Shown: piece by piece, positions 1-8,422 of the stretch
Layout of the letters: each line of letters opens with the position of its first letter
How positions within the stretch are numbered: position 1 is the first letter of the stretch
Origin: Shewanella inventionis
Lineage (GTDB): Bacteria > Pseudomonadota > Gammaproteobacteria > Enterobacterales > Shewanellaceae
Reading direction: 5' to 3'
Length of the DNA stretch: 64,000 nucleotides
NCBI RefSeq assembly: GCF_014641855.1
Contig: NZ_BMII01000024.1
Span: forward strand, 1-64,000
Position numbers and translations under genes: made by a program
The notes under the pieces: generated by a model
What the model was told of the DNA's origin: nothing
The model's database searches: none
Seen by the model: only the letters and a program-made list of their open reading frames with translations

Positions 1-67
1 GAGGTTTTGCGCCAATACATAGAACAACAAAACAGACCTCACTGAACTCGCTTTCCCCGCCACAGGT

Positions 68-127
68 GACGGGGCTACTCGCTCGTTATCAAGTTAAGCG
101 CTAGATTTGAGCGGGTTTATTTGGTGT
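68..127. repeat. 60-bp direct repeat, copy 1
   Basis: This 60-bp block, beginning GACGGGGCTACTCGCTCG and ending TTATTTGGTGT, is repeated without a mismatch at 57418-57477 in the same orientation. In both copies it is preceded by a CCCCGCC segment that can pair with the GGGG of the repeat, giving a short hairpin. The layout suggests two copies of a mobile-element end, possibly the right end of an IS200/IS605-type element, but no transposase is present. Identity of the two copies is seen directly; the transposon origin is inference. Confidence 0.85.
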
Positions 128-143
128 GCTACATCAACAACAA

Positions 144-175
144 AAAAGCCACCGCAATGATTTGGTGGCTTTTGC
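144..175 (-). terminator. Rho-independent terminator of the leftmost minus-strand operon
   Basis: The arms AAAAGCCACC (144-153) and GGTGGCTTTT (164-173) form a ten-base-pair stem. Read on the minus strand the stem is followed by a T-run. It sits just downstream of the minus-strand gene ending at 202 and would end the two-gene transcript from 1017. Confidence 0.75.
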
Positions 176-201
176 CGCAAAGGTCCAGAGTTATTTTGAT
201 G

Positions 202-519
202 TTAATGTGGTTTCGGAGCTCTGAAAAAATCACTACTAGCGCCGTTTTGCATCAGATCTTCGGCAATACGTGACTTAACATTTTCGCGCATTGTTCTGTT
301 ATTAATGTCATTCAATGAGGCCGACAAGAACATGTCTGGTTTTTGCCTAAACATTTGACATAGCTCGTCTGCAGTTGCATTTTCCATTGGCGCCATAGAT
401 GTGATTTCTTCCATCACGCTCTGCAAAAATAGTGAATGAGGCATGACAGCACTTTTAGACTCGATCACTTCACTTAAAGGCTTTATTTCCTCACCACCTA
501 ATAAATTTTTAATGGCCAT
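202..519 (-). CDS. Hypothetical protein, 105 aa
   Basis: This is a small soluble acidic protein with no signal peptide or membrane segment and no family that I recognise. It lies 9 bp downstream of the minus-strand gene 529-1017 and is followed by a good terminator, so the two form an operon. The start ATG has an upstream AGGT-type ribosome-binding site. Composition is rich in Met, Ser and Asn and looks helical. It may be a regulatory or accessory protein of the element, but nothing in the sequence shows its function. Confidence 0.6.
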   Translation of the reverse strand: MAIKNLLGGEEIKPLSEVIESKSAVMPHSLFLQSVMEEITSMAPMENATADELCQMFRQKPDMFLSASLNDINNRTMRENVKSRIAEDLMQNGASSDFFRAPKPH

Positions 520-528
520 ATATTTACC

Positions 529-1017
529 TTAGCTATTAGCGTCAAGTGATGCGTGAAACAGAGGCACTTCATTTGAGTTGCCTTCGTCGCTTGCAACTCT
601 AAATACCAGTGATTTTTTGTTAAGCAATAGTTCAGACAGTTCAGGTGTGATAGCTAACTGTATCCAAAAGCACTGAAAACTAATGAGCTTTTTAAGTAGG
701 ATGGTGTTGTTAACAACCCGGCATTCAAGCCAAGAAACTCTAGAGAACCATTCCAGCGATTCCGGGACAACGATGGCACCATCATCGGTGTCATAACCAA
801 GAGTTTCACTAACCTCTTTATTACAGCACAAAACATGTCCAACCGGTGTAACCTTCCAGTCAGCCACTTGGGCTACGATTAATTTAGTAACCCAATCAGT
901 GAGCATCGTGTAAACGTAAACACTTTGACTTTCTTTTGGGGTTAAAGATTGAAGTTTTTCCCCGTAATGCTCAAGTAAAATCTCGTTGGGGTCAGATTTT
1001 AGCAATTCTTCGTCCAT
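529..1017 (-). CDS. Hypothetical protein, 162 aa
   Basis: This is an unrecognised soluble protein with an acidic N-terminus (MDEELLKSDPNE). There is no transmembrane segment or signal peptide. It is transcribed divergently from the transfer block that starts at 1113. The shared 95-bp intergenic region contains the RTACT-N6-RTACT element at 1070-1085, so both directions may answer to the same control. It is probably cotranscribed with 202-519. No function can be assigned. Confidence 0.6.
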   Translation of the reverse strand: MDEELLKSDPNEILLEHYGEKLQSLTPKESQSVYVYTMLTDWVTKLIVAQVADWKVTPVGHVLCCNKEVSETLGYDTDDGAIVVPESLEWFSRVSWLECRVVNNTILLKKLISFQCFWIQLAITPELSELLLNKKSLVFRVASDEGNSNEVPLFHASLDANS

Positions 1018-1069
1018 ATGGCGTCCTTACAAATTTCAGTTGAGATGTTTTTCATTTAAAGGTTATACT

Positions 1070-1085
1070 ATACTTATCGTATACA
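1070..1085 (+). promoter_or_regulatory. RTACT-N6-RTACT element, copy 1
   Basis: The sequence ATACTTATCGTATACA is one of at least a dozen copies of a 16-bp direct-repeat element. It lies 27 bp before the start at 1113, in the divergent region shared with the minus-strand gene starting at 1017. It could be an operator or an unusual promoter core. Confidence 0.6.
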
Positions 1086-1112
1086 TCAACAGTTTAATGT
1101 GGTGATTGTAGC

Positions 1113-1658
1113 ATGAATTCTGAACAAAGTGTTAAGACTGTTTTTGAGCACGCATTTGCCATTACCAACCCGGCGTTAACAACTTTACGAAGTGGTGATG
1201 AAGTATGGCCGCTTAAAATAGGGATAAGTAAGCTAGAGCCGTTTTTGATGAGTTATTGCACCGCTATATCTTCGCTCCTAAACATTAAGACTCAAATAAA
1301 ATGCAATGTTGTTGCTGTAAGCGAAACTAGTTTTGATGTTATGTATGAAGAAAGTGATGAGTTGGATTTGGCTTCGTTTCTACTTATTGCTTGTGACGGT
1401 GTGGAACAGGTATTAAGCAGCTCCAAAGTCGCTAATGATTTGGTGGATGTAAGTCAATTGGTTCAATCGTTCAGCCCTAAAACCTTTGGTCTGGTAGTGG
1501 GTGAAATGCTCGACAGCAAGAGATTACAGCAAGGGTTGGTTTCAAGCATTTTAAAAGAGTCAGGCGTTCTACCGATTAAGGGATCTCGCAGAGTCGCATT
1601 AGCGATGGTAGATAGTATCGTAGAATCAAATGAGAAACTAACTGGACCGTCGCTATGA
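1113..1658 (+). CDS. Hypothetical protein, 181 aa, first gene of transfer block 1
   Basis: This is an unrecognised soluble protein without a signal peptide or membrane span. It heads a run of eight tightly packed plus-strand genes ending with dotM at 8072. Its stop overlaps the next start (ATGA at 1655-1658), which indicates translational coupling. The control element at 1070-1085 lies 27 bp upstream. Its position suggests a cytoplasmic accessory role in the type IVB transfer apparatus, but this is inference from context only. Confidence 0.6.
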   Translation: MNSEQSVKTVFEHAFAITNPALTTLRSGDEVWPLKIGISKLEPFLMSYCTAISSLLNIKTQIKCNVVAVSETSFDVMYEESDELDLASFLLIACDGVEQVLSSSKVANDLVDVSQLVQSFSPKTFGLVVGEMLDSKRLQQGLVSSILKESGVLPIKGSRRVALAMVDSIVESNEKLTGPSL

Positions 1659-2383
1659 CATCTGCGCTGAGCCAATTTAAATCCGCTATAACAAAAAAGA
1701 GACAGTCAATGGGGGTGACAGTCTCTAGAGTTTCGTTTGAAACAATTGGTGCAGCATTGAACTCAGTAATCTGTTCGCAGGAATGCGCTACGATTGAAGA
1801 TAGAGCCTTTTTGATGAAGTCTATTATTGAAGAAGCTCGAAACTTGAAGGATAAGTTGTATTCTGAAGGTGTTGAACTGGATGATAAAATAGCGATAGAT
1901 GTTATTTGTGCTATTGGAGAAAAGACAGGTTTATATGACCTTGAAACGATGAGCAAAGTTTATCCGATAGTTGATATAGTTTGTAGTTATATCGAAGAAG
2001 ATAGCACCACTAATAGATTCCCATTAAGTAAAAAAACACAACTTCAGACGATCACAAGACTAATTCCTTTAATTTCTAGAGCTTTTTCAGATTATACAAA
2101 CGAAAGGAATTTATTTCTAAGTGTCCTAGACGCAATAGAACAGGCTATAGCCTACCTCACTAAAACTTGTAACTTAAATTGCGATATTGGCGATGAAAGT
2201 GAAACATATCTTGAGGCTTGTACCGACCTCTATATCGCGACCCTTACGCAGTTTCTAACGGACAAAAACCAAAAGTACCTCTTGCAAGATGATCTAAAGC
2301 AGATCCGAGTTAATTACGGGAAAAATATAGGTCTGCTTATCTTGAGCATACAAAGTTCCCGCTTCTTAAGAGGTGATAAATGA
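1655..2383 (+). CDS. Hypothetical protein, 242 aa
   Basis: This is an unrecognised, mostly helical cytoplasmic protein. It overlaps its upstream neighbour by ATGA and its downstream neighbour by ATGA, so it is part of the same translationally coupled operon. No signal peptide, membrane helix or nucleotide-binding motif is visible. An accessory or chaperone-like role for the exported proteins that follow is possible but unsupported. Confidence 0.6.
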   Translation: MTSALSQFKSAITKKRQSMGVTVSRVSFETIGAALNSVICSQECATIEDRAFLMKSIIEEARNLKDKLYSEGVELDDKIAIDVICAIGEKTGLYDLETMSKVYPIVDIVCSYIEEDSTTNRFPLSKKTQLQTITRLIPLISRAFSDYTNERNLFLSVLDAIEQAIAYLTKTCNLNCDIGDESETYLEACTDLYIATLTQFLTDKNQKYLLQDDLKQIRVNYGKNIGLLILSIQSSRFLRGDK

Positions 2384-3441
2384 ATTTACGTAGAAAGTTA
2401 GTAGCGGTTATTTTCGGTGGACTATTAGGCGCGGCAGTGAACCTATATTCTAAAAAAGCACAAGCCAATCCACTAGATGACTTATTTGAAGAAGCGCTTG
2501 AATACATAAGCGATATTATCATTCGTTATTATGGCCAGCGTTGGTATGAAAACACTCAAGAGCAAATGCAGGAGTGGGGCGAATTTAATGGTGATCAAAC
2601 GGTACAGGAAGAAAATACCCTCAGAGTTGATTATGCCAGGCTTGGTGATTCATTAAACGCGACGGAAAAAGAACTAGCAAACAGAGAACTTATGGCCGAT
2701 ACAGAGCCAACGCCATTAGATTGTTTAGGGGGCGAATCTAATATTATAAAAGAGGCCGGAAAAGTAAGTGTTGAAAATGAAAAAGCATTACGTTCTAACC
2801 TTAGAAATCCCAACATCAAAACATTAAGTGATAATAGTCGTGAAGGAATCGATGACTATCAAATTGATATCTCTAATGACGAAGGTGTCAATGCGTTGAG
2901 CGCTTCTATTGCAGATCCTGTTAACTATTTGATGAATGGCTTTGGATATACTGCTCCTGAGTTGGACGCTATAAATCAATTTATGGCTGCCAGCATGCCA
3001 AGAACAGAACAAATAAACTTAATTGGTGTAGGTAGCAGAGCTGATAGAAAAAATGGCGAAAGGGCCTCGAGAATTGCAAAAGTAAATGTTGTTAAATCCA
3101 CCTTAGATCACTTGCTGGCAAAACGCACTAAAGTACAAGTTGGAAACTTGGATTCTCGTTTAGAAGATTTAGCCAAGTATTATTATCGTAATAATAACAG
3201 TTCATTAGGCTTAAGCGATTCGGAAATATTACAAATTAATGTTGACTTGTATACCAAAAACAAAGAATTGAATGCAAAGGTGAATGGTAGTGAAGGATTT
3301 GCTAGTTTCGTGCCGATTGGAATACTACTAAGTGAAATGAAGTCTATTGAAAATAAGTTGATTTCTGAAATTGCTGAAACAGACAGTGAGATAAACAAAT
3401 TGTTGGCCATTCAATGTTTGCTAGAAGCGGAGGCTAATTAA
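2380..3441 (+). CDS. Exported protein, first of three tandem paralogues
   Basis: The protein is 353 aa with a basic, hydrophobic N-terminus (MNLRRK, then a Val/Ile/Gly/Leu-rich segment) ending at KAQAN, a typical signal-peptidase site. Its middle carries the pattern R(L/V)GDS(L/I)N followed about 20 residues later by P and a Cys-containing PLDCL stretch. The same layout is seen in the next two genes (KVGDGIN...APRSCEM and KVGDSIN...APRPNACEL). A strong GAGGTGAT ribosome-binding site precedes the ATG. These may be periplasmic or surface components of the conjugation machine, perhaps in the position of IncI TraW/IcmX, which lies beside TraX/IcmV. That assignment is inference. Confidence 0.7.
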   Translation: MNLRRKLVAVIFGGLLGAAVNLYSKKAQANPLDDLFEEALEYISDIIIRYYGQRWYENTQEQMQEWGEFNGDQTVQEENTLRVDYARLGDSLNATEKELANRELMADTEPTPLDCLGGESNIIKEAGKVSVENEKALRSNLRNPNIKTLSDNSREGIDDYQIDISNDEGVNALSASIADPVNYLMNGFGYTAPELDAINQFMAASMPRTEQINLIGVGSRADRKNGERASRIAKVNVVKSTLDHLLAKRTKVQVGNLDSRLEDLAKYYYRNNNSSLGLSDSEILQINVDLYTKNKELNAKVNGSEGFASFVPIGILLSEMKSIENKLISEIAETDSEINKLLAIQCLLEAEAN

Positions 3442-4403
3442 TGGACGAGCAGTTAACTTGTAAGTCAAGAAGGCGCTTTTTTAAGGTGCCCTTAGCATTA
3501 GTTGCTGGTGCAACCCTAGCTAGTTACAGCAAACCAACAATCGCTGATCCAATCCAACTTATCGTCCAAGCGATGGCTGAAGCGGCAAAGATTGCACTAG
3601 ATACCGCGATTCAGCAAATCGAAACAATGATGAGCGACATTTGGAGCGCCGCTTTTATGGCTGACTCTACCAAGGTGGGGAAGGTAGGTGACGGTATAAA
3701 TGTAACAAAAGTAGAATTATTTAATCAAAAAATGATTAGAGCTACGATGCCTGCTCCACGCAGTTGCGAAATGGAACTGCAAATAGACAATAAAAGAAAT
3801 ACTTCAACAAGTTTTAATACAAATGTTAATGGTGATGGTGAAAACTTTCTGAGTGAGATTCTATCTGACAAAAGGAGTTATGCCGCAGGTATTAGAGATA
3901 TTTTAAGAAGGAACGATATTCATCTAGTAGAAGCAACAAGCTCCGGGCAAATAATACTAAGCCCTTCAAGTCTCTTTGGCGATATTACTAGACCATTAAC
4001 CAGTGAAGAAGAACAAAACTATCGTGATACAAGCAGAAACCTTATTGGCTTCAATGGCACCTCAGAAACAACTGTAACAACAAATCCGGGAACCAACGGT
4101 AAGATATCAAGAAAGAAATTTATTCAAAAAGCTAATGCTAAAACGTTAGCGATGAGTGTTTTTGAAATTGACATTGCAAAGTTGAACTCTGGTATTTACG
4201 GCACGTTTTTTCAACAGGTCGAAGAAACTTACTTTAGTGCTCAATGGCGTTCCGAAACCTCTGCAGTAGCCGATATAGTTCCAGCAGGTATTAATCTTTA
4301 CAACCAAAACACAGTCAAGCTTGACTTGTTGATCAATTTATTAAGGCTTAAAGAACAGACACTTGTCTTGACATTAATAAAAACTATGCAGGATTTGAAA
4401 TGA
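3441..4403 (+). CDS. Exported protein with Tat-like signal, second tandem paralogue
   Basis: This 320-aa protein begins with a twin-arginine-like motif SRRRFFK at about residues 9-15, then a hydrophobic stretch and an Ala-containing cleavage region (TIADP). The mature part has the KVGDGIN and APRSCEM motifs shared with its neighbours, and a C-terminal block with Tyr-(F/Y)-S-x-x-W-R like the third paralogue (TYFSAQWR versus TYYSEAWR). A GCGGAGG ribosome-binding site sits upstream. It is probably a folded, exported component of the transfer apparatus. The exact function is unknown. Confidence 0.7.
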   Translation: MDEQLTCKSRRRFFKVPLALVAGATLASYSKPTIADPIQLIVQAMAEAAKIALDTAIQQIETMMSDIWSAAFMADSTKVGKVGDGINVTKVELFNQKMIRATMPAPRSCEMELQIDNKRNTSTSFNTNVNGDGENFLSEILSDKRSYAAGIRDILRRNDIHLVEATSSGQIILSPSSLFGDITRPLTSEEEQNYRDTSRNLIGFNGTSETTVTTNPGTNGKISRKKFIQKANAKTLAMSVFEIDIAKLNSGIYGTFFQQVEETYFSAQWRSETSAVADIVPAGINLYNQNTVKLDLLINLLRLKEQTLVLTLIKTMQDLK

Positions 4404-5581
4404 ATAAAACGACCCAATCAACAGTTGAAGAATTGGTTAACCACAAAGACAATCTATCAAAATGTCACTCAAATTCTGATGGCGAGTCTGGGTTGGGTGC
4501 TCATTTGGAAAAAGAGCCGACAGTTGATGTAAAGCCGGAAGATGTATCAACTCAATTAAATGGATATCTTAAACAGCTTGATGACCTAAAGGTCAATAAT
4601 AAATCTGGTAGCTCGCCCAATGATATAGCACAAATTACAGCTATCGTTACGGGCATGATTTTGTTAATGCAATCAAACAATGCACAAGCGGCAAGCCTAA
4701 GCGACTTGATTGAAAGGTTTGCTCAAGAAATATCATCAACGTTGACTGATCAATTAACACCTATGTTTGAGGGTATTATGGCAATATTCTCTGGTGAATG
4801 GGGTTCACTGATGGAGTCTGAAGGTGATAAAACCACTGTGACGATTGCTAAGGTGGGAGACTCAATCAACCAAGTTGCCAAAACACTTGAGCAGGAGAGA
4901 ATTAAACGTGAAACAGCACCAAGACCCAATGCTTGTGAATTAGATGACGCAGCAAGACTAGAGTCTTCAGCTAAAGCCAACACAGCAGAAATATCATCAC
5001 AAGTAAAAGACAGAAATACCCAAAGCTATTCTGAAGAAGTAAGCAGTGGAGATAGGCCAGGCCTTGCTAAAGCGGCAGCAAAAATTAACAGTCCTGATAC
5101 AGACTTAAAAAAAGTTTTAAATCCTTCAGTGCTAGATAAGGGCAAGTTAACTGATGCTGAAGTAGAACAAGCTGAAGTGTTCGTTGATATGCTAAAGGCT
5201 ACTGCTAGTGAAGGGGTTACGATAAGACGCCATAATCCAGATATGAGCCAGCCTTCACTTATCAAGCAAGCTAAAAACGCAAGCAAAATTACTCATATAG
5301 AGCTCGCGACCTCCGTATTTGTCGATGATATAAATCGTCGAAAGATTGTTTCAAGCGGAGAGTCTGAACATTCGCTTTTAGAAAAACAAATAACCGATAC
5401 GTATTACAGTGAAGCGTGGCGACAAGGTATTAATGAGCTAGCTGCACCAACTCCCCTGTTAATTGATTTAGCAATGCAAACAGCAACTACAAACAAACTT
5501 TTATTTGATATGGCTCAAAATCAAACGATGCAAAATAAACTTTTAGCATCATTAATTCTGAAAGCTAACGAAAGAGGTTAA
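4400..5581 (+). CDS. Exported or membrane-anchored protein, third tandem paralogue
   Basis: This 393-aa protein has about 75 hydrophilic residues before a hydrophobic segment (IAQITAIVTGMILLM) ending in NNAQA-A, which looks like either an internal signal anchor or a late cleavage site. Downstream it shares KVGDSIN, APRPNACEL and TYYSEAWR with the two preceding genes. It ends in a Gln/Asn/Leu-rich helix. The start overlaps the previous stop (ATGA). The N-terminal cytoplasmic extension is absent from its paralogues. Function unknown; likely a structural part of the type IVB system. Confidence 0.7.
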   Translation: MNKTTQSTVEELVNHKDNLSKCHSNSDGESGLGAHLEKEPTVDVKPEDVSTQLNGYLKQLDDLKVNNKSGSSPNDIAQITAIVTGMILLMQSNNAQAASLSDLIERFAQEISSTLTDQLTPMFEGIMAIFSGEWGSLMESEGDKTTVTIAKVGDSINQVAKTLEQERIKRETAPRPNACELDDAARLESSAKANTAEISSQVKDRNTQSYSEEVSSGDRPGLAKAAAKINSPDTDLKKVLNPSVLDKGKLTDAEVEQAEVFVDMLKATASEGVTIRRHNPDMSQPSLIKQAKNASKITHIELATSVFVDDINRRKIVSSGESEHSLLEKQITDTYYSEAWRQGINELAAPTPLLIDLAMQTATTNKLLFDMAQNQTMQNKLLASLILKANERG

Positions 5582-5585
5582 CGCT

Positions 5586-6308
5586 ATGACGGCAACTATA
5601 GAGCAAGATATCAGCCAGGTTACGATAGAGAATGCTAATGACAAAGAGCTGCTAGAGTCATTGAAAAAGCAGATGATTGCTGATGTGCCAGAAACATCAA
5701 AGTTGTTCGAGCCAAGATATAAGAAAGAATTTGATTGGCAAGATCAACACCCTCACGCAAGTGATGAACAAGCCAATGATGAAATGGCTTACAATCGAAA
5801 GCTAATGGAAAAAAAAGCAAACGAGTCTGAAATAAAGACACTAGTTGTAGCTGAGATGCTAAATGCGCTTTTAAACAAAACAGGGCCACAATTCAAAACA
5901 ACTAAATTAAAGCAAAATTATGATGATAAACATAAAGTGCTAGACATGGCTCTGCAGGCAGCACAGCTAAAGGCTATGAATGATTATGCCAAGCATCAGC
6001 TTGTTGAACATATGAATACGCATGGGATTGACACTCCAGAGGCTGCTATCGAAGCGTTCAAAGCAGATGGTCCAGGTTCGTTTAAAGAACTAACACAACA
6101 ATTTGAGGCGTCGAGCGCCGCCCTTATGGACATTATGCAAGACGCTTCAGCTATTTGTGCCAACAATGTTTCAGCACCTTCAGAAATATTGAGTCCGATA
6201 GGCGATTCGATTGATGGTATGACTGAGAACATGAGAGAGCTACAGGAAACTGCTGTTAAGAATGTCATGGAAATGATCGATAACGTTCTTGCAAAATTTA
6301 CAAAATAA
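5586..6308 (+). CDS. Hypothetical helical protein, 240 aa
   Basis: This is a charged, Lys/Glu/Met-rich soluble protein with long predicted helices and no signal or membrane segment. It lies 4 bp after the third exported paralogue behind a GAGG ribosome-binding site and 12 bp before the IcmV/TraX-like gene. It is likely a cytoplasmic partner of the transfer block, but I do not recognise the family. Confidence 0.6.
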   Translation: MTATIEQDISQVTIENANDKELLESLKKQMIADVPETSKLFEPRYKKEFDWQDQHPHASDEQANDEMAYNRKLMEKKANESEIKTLVVAEMLNALLNKTGPQFKTTKLKQNYDDKHKVLDMALQAAQLKAMNDYAKHQLVEHMNTHGIDTPEAAIEAFKADGPGSFKELTQQFEASSAALMDIMQDASAICANNVSAPSEILSPIGDSIDGMTENMRELQETAVKNVMEMIDNVLAKFTK

Positions 6309-6320
6309 TAGGCGGTCTAA

Positions 6321-6848
6321 ATGGGTATTATCAAAAAAGTAGGATTGTGGGTTATACGGCCATCAATATTTAACATGACTCCTGGTGCATCCAATCCCTT
6401 CTATGATGCGAAAAACGCGATCAAAAAAGCCTCATATGCACAGCAAATATCCGTTGCTGATATGGACGAAACGATTGTGGGAAGGAAGCATAAGATTATG
6501 GCCAAAGAGTTGATGAAGGTCCCAGAAAATGAAAGGTTGGACTCTGCACATTTACAGCTCTCATTAGCATTCCTTTATTTTGTAATTTACTTAATTTCAG
6601 TGTCACTATTTTTTTTCGCAAAGTCGGCGGTGTTTGAAAGAATTTCAACTCCTTTTGTTCAGTTAATTAATTCTGAATTTGGGTTCGTATATTATGTGGT
6701 CTTGGTCTTTATTACGATTGCTATGATATCGCAAGTCATCAGCGCTTTATGGCGTTCAACTATTTTAAGAAATCCACCTCAATCGGTACCTTTCCCGGTA
6801 TTTTTTATAAAACCTAGTTTGTGGCTTGCTTCGTTGCGATGGAGGTAG
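6321..6848 (+). CDS. IcmV/TraX-like inner-membrane protein
   Basis: The protein is 175 aa, with a soluble N-terminal half of about 80 residues followed by two strong hydrophobic segments (about residues 80-100 and 117-138) and a short basic C-terminus. Length and topology match IcmV of Legionella and TraX of IncI plasmids. It precedes dotM by 3 bp and follows exported proteins, compatible with the IncI order TraW-TraX. The family call rests on topology and context rather than a firm sequence signature; it could be an unrelated two-span protein. Confidence 0.45.
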   Translation: MGIIKKVGLWVIRPSIFNMTPGASNPFYDAKNAIKKASYAQQISVADMDETIVGRKHKIMAKELMKVPENERLDSAHLQLSLAFLYFVIYLISVSLFFFAKSAVFERISTPFVQLINSEFGFVYYVVLVFITIAMISQVISALWRSTILRNPPQSVPFPVFFIKPSLWLASLRWR

Positions 6849-6851
6849 GTA

Positions 6852-8072
6852 ATGGATAACAAAGACTATGAAAAGGAAGCCAAAGACACGCTTTCTATAT
6901 TCCTTATTTTAATAGCAGGAGCAGTAGCCCTAGTATATTTTGTGCCTGAAACGTATCAGCTCCCATGGTTTATAACTAAAAAAGCCGAAATTTATCTTAT
7001 CATAGGGCTAAGTTATGTTGATTTAAAAAATGTAATTGTTAGTAGGGAGATGTTAGAGAACGCACTATTTATTAATCAAAAATTAAACGAAATTCCCATA
7101 GGTGAATTCTACTGGGAAGGTATGAACAACACAGATAAGGCAACTCATTTTTTTGGTTATGTATTTAATGTTATCTTGTTCGGTTTAGGAGCAAAGCTAG
7201 CCTTTACGAATAATGAAAAATTTAAAACCCGACATGATTTAGAAAGCTTGTTGAAGTTTACAAGTGTTAAATGGAGAACGCAGCGCTATCTTATAAAACA
7301 CAACCCACTAGAAGTTAGCGGTTATGATGCTACTAAGTCAAACTTCAGAGTAAGAGACAAGCCTATCGAATATTTAAAGAGAAATGGAGTATTGATCTTC
7401 GATGGCGATAACTATGCATTTAATCGTGTTGCACTGCAGGAAGTTTATCAGAAGCAGCTGGGGCCAGAAAACAATGGGATTGACGGTTTAAAGGATTTTG
7501 AAAAAGTGCTTTTTGCGGCGTTCTCATTGGTATTGTGCTGTATAGATCAAAAAACAAATAAGACATCTGGAGTGAAAGCTTCGAAAATCGAGGCTGAAAA
7601 TTTATTAGGTGATTTATCATTTTATTATAATGATGAATACAGCATTAAAGATGTTTTAAGTAAGGCTAAAAAGATAAATAACTATGCAGTTAAGCAAGAG
7701 AAGATACAAAAAATTCTTGCTAATCACGCACACAACACAACCCTGTTGAGATCTATGCTATCTCAAGTGAGAAAACAATCCGGCGTATTTGCTGCAGCCC
7801 TATTTGGTTGTATAGCGCTCGAAGATAGGGTGCAATTTGTATCGTTATTTGATGAGGGTGCGCCAGAGTCTGCAGTAGAGACATACGCAATCGAATTAAA
7901 CTTACATTATGAGCAACAGACTGGTCGGCGGTGCCTTATGATGCATACTGCAAGGATGGAAAAATATATCGATATTTATTTAGCGAGGGCTCAATATAAC
8001 AAGAAGAAATCGTTATCCACCAAGACAGATAATGACACAGGTCAAATTAATCAGTCACAAAAAGTGCTTTAG
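6852..8072 (+). CDS. DotM/IcmP (TrbA) coupling-complex subunit
   Basis: DotM anchors the type IV coupling complex with DotL and DotN/IcmJ at the inner membrane, where substrates are recruited. The 406-aa protein has two N-terminal membrane segments and a long cytoplasmic domain with DotM-family blocks: QLGP followed by an FAAFSLVLCC-type helix near residue 210, and the late block FAAALFGCIALEDRVQF...ESAVETYA near residues 310-345. Legionella DotM is about 376 aa, so this is full length. It ends block 1 and is followed by a terminator. The partner ATPase DotL is not in the window. Confidence 0.75.
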   Translation: MDNKDYEKEAKDTLSIFLILIAGAVALVYFVPETYQLPWFITKKAEIYLIIGLSYVDLKNVIVSREMLENALFINQKLNEIPIGEFYWEGMNNTDKATHFFGYVFNVILFGLGAKLAFTNNEKFKTRHDLESLLKFTSVKWRTQRYLIKHNPLEVSGYDATKSNFRVRDKPIEYLKRNGVLIFDGDNYAFNRVALQEVYQKQLGPENNGIDGLKDFEKVLFAAFSLVLCCIDQKTNKTSGVKASKIEAENLLGDLSFYYNDEYSIKDVLSKAKKINNYAVKQEKIQKILANHAHNTTLLRSMLSQVRKQSGVFAAALFGCIALEDRVQFVSLFDEGAPESAVETYAIELNLHYEQQTGRRCLMMHTARMEKYIDIYLARAQYNKKKSLSTKTDNDTGQINQSQKVL

Positions 8073-8114
8073 TCCTTATTAGAAAACAACCACAAAAAAA
8101 CTGATTACATCATA

Positions 8115-8145
8115 AAAAACCCACTACGTTGTGGGTTTTCTTTTA
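8115..8145 (+). terminator. Terminator after the dotM operon
   Basis: The arms AAAACCCAC (8116-8124) and GTGGGTTTT (8131-8139) form a nine-base-pair stem with a six-base loop, followed by CTTTTATTC. It separates block 1 from the convergent minus-strand operon ending at 8197. Confidence 0.8.
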
Positions 8146-8196
8146 TTCTTTAGTGTATTAGTCATCTTCACTTCAGATTAGAGCAGTAAGCCAAAA

Positions 8197-8409
8197 TCAA
8201 CCTTCGATTTCGAACGGTGTCAGTTTGTATGAATCTAATAAAACCCCTGAAGAAAGTACGGTAACAAAATGCGCCTGCCTTATCCCGGAGCACAAAGTTT
8301 TAATTACTGTGACATGTTGGCCTCGAAACTGTGATGCTAAAGTATCTATTACTTCATCAGGCGAGGTGCAGTTTATTCGGTTATTAAAACTTTTAATCAT
8401 ATAATCCAC
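8197..8409 (-). CDS. Small hypothetical protein, 70 aa
   Basis: This small protein lies 13 bp downstream of the VWA gene on the minus strand and is probably cotranscribed with it. A GAGG site stands eight bases before a GTG start at 8409, which is better placed than the ATG nine bases further in. It contains two Cys residues but no motif that I recognise. Confidence 0.55.
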   Translation of the reverse strand: MDYMIKSFNNRINCTSPDEVIDTLASQFRGQHVTVIKTLCSGIRQAHFVTVLSSGVLLDSYKLTPFEIEG

Positions 8410-8422
8410 TTAGATTTCCTCA

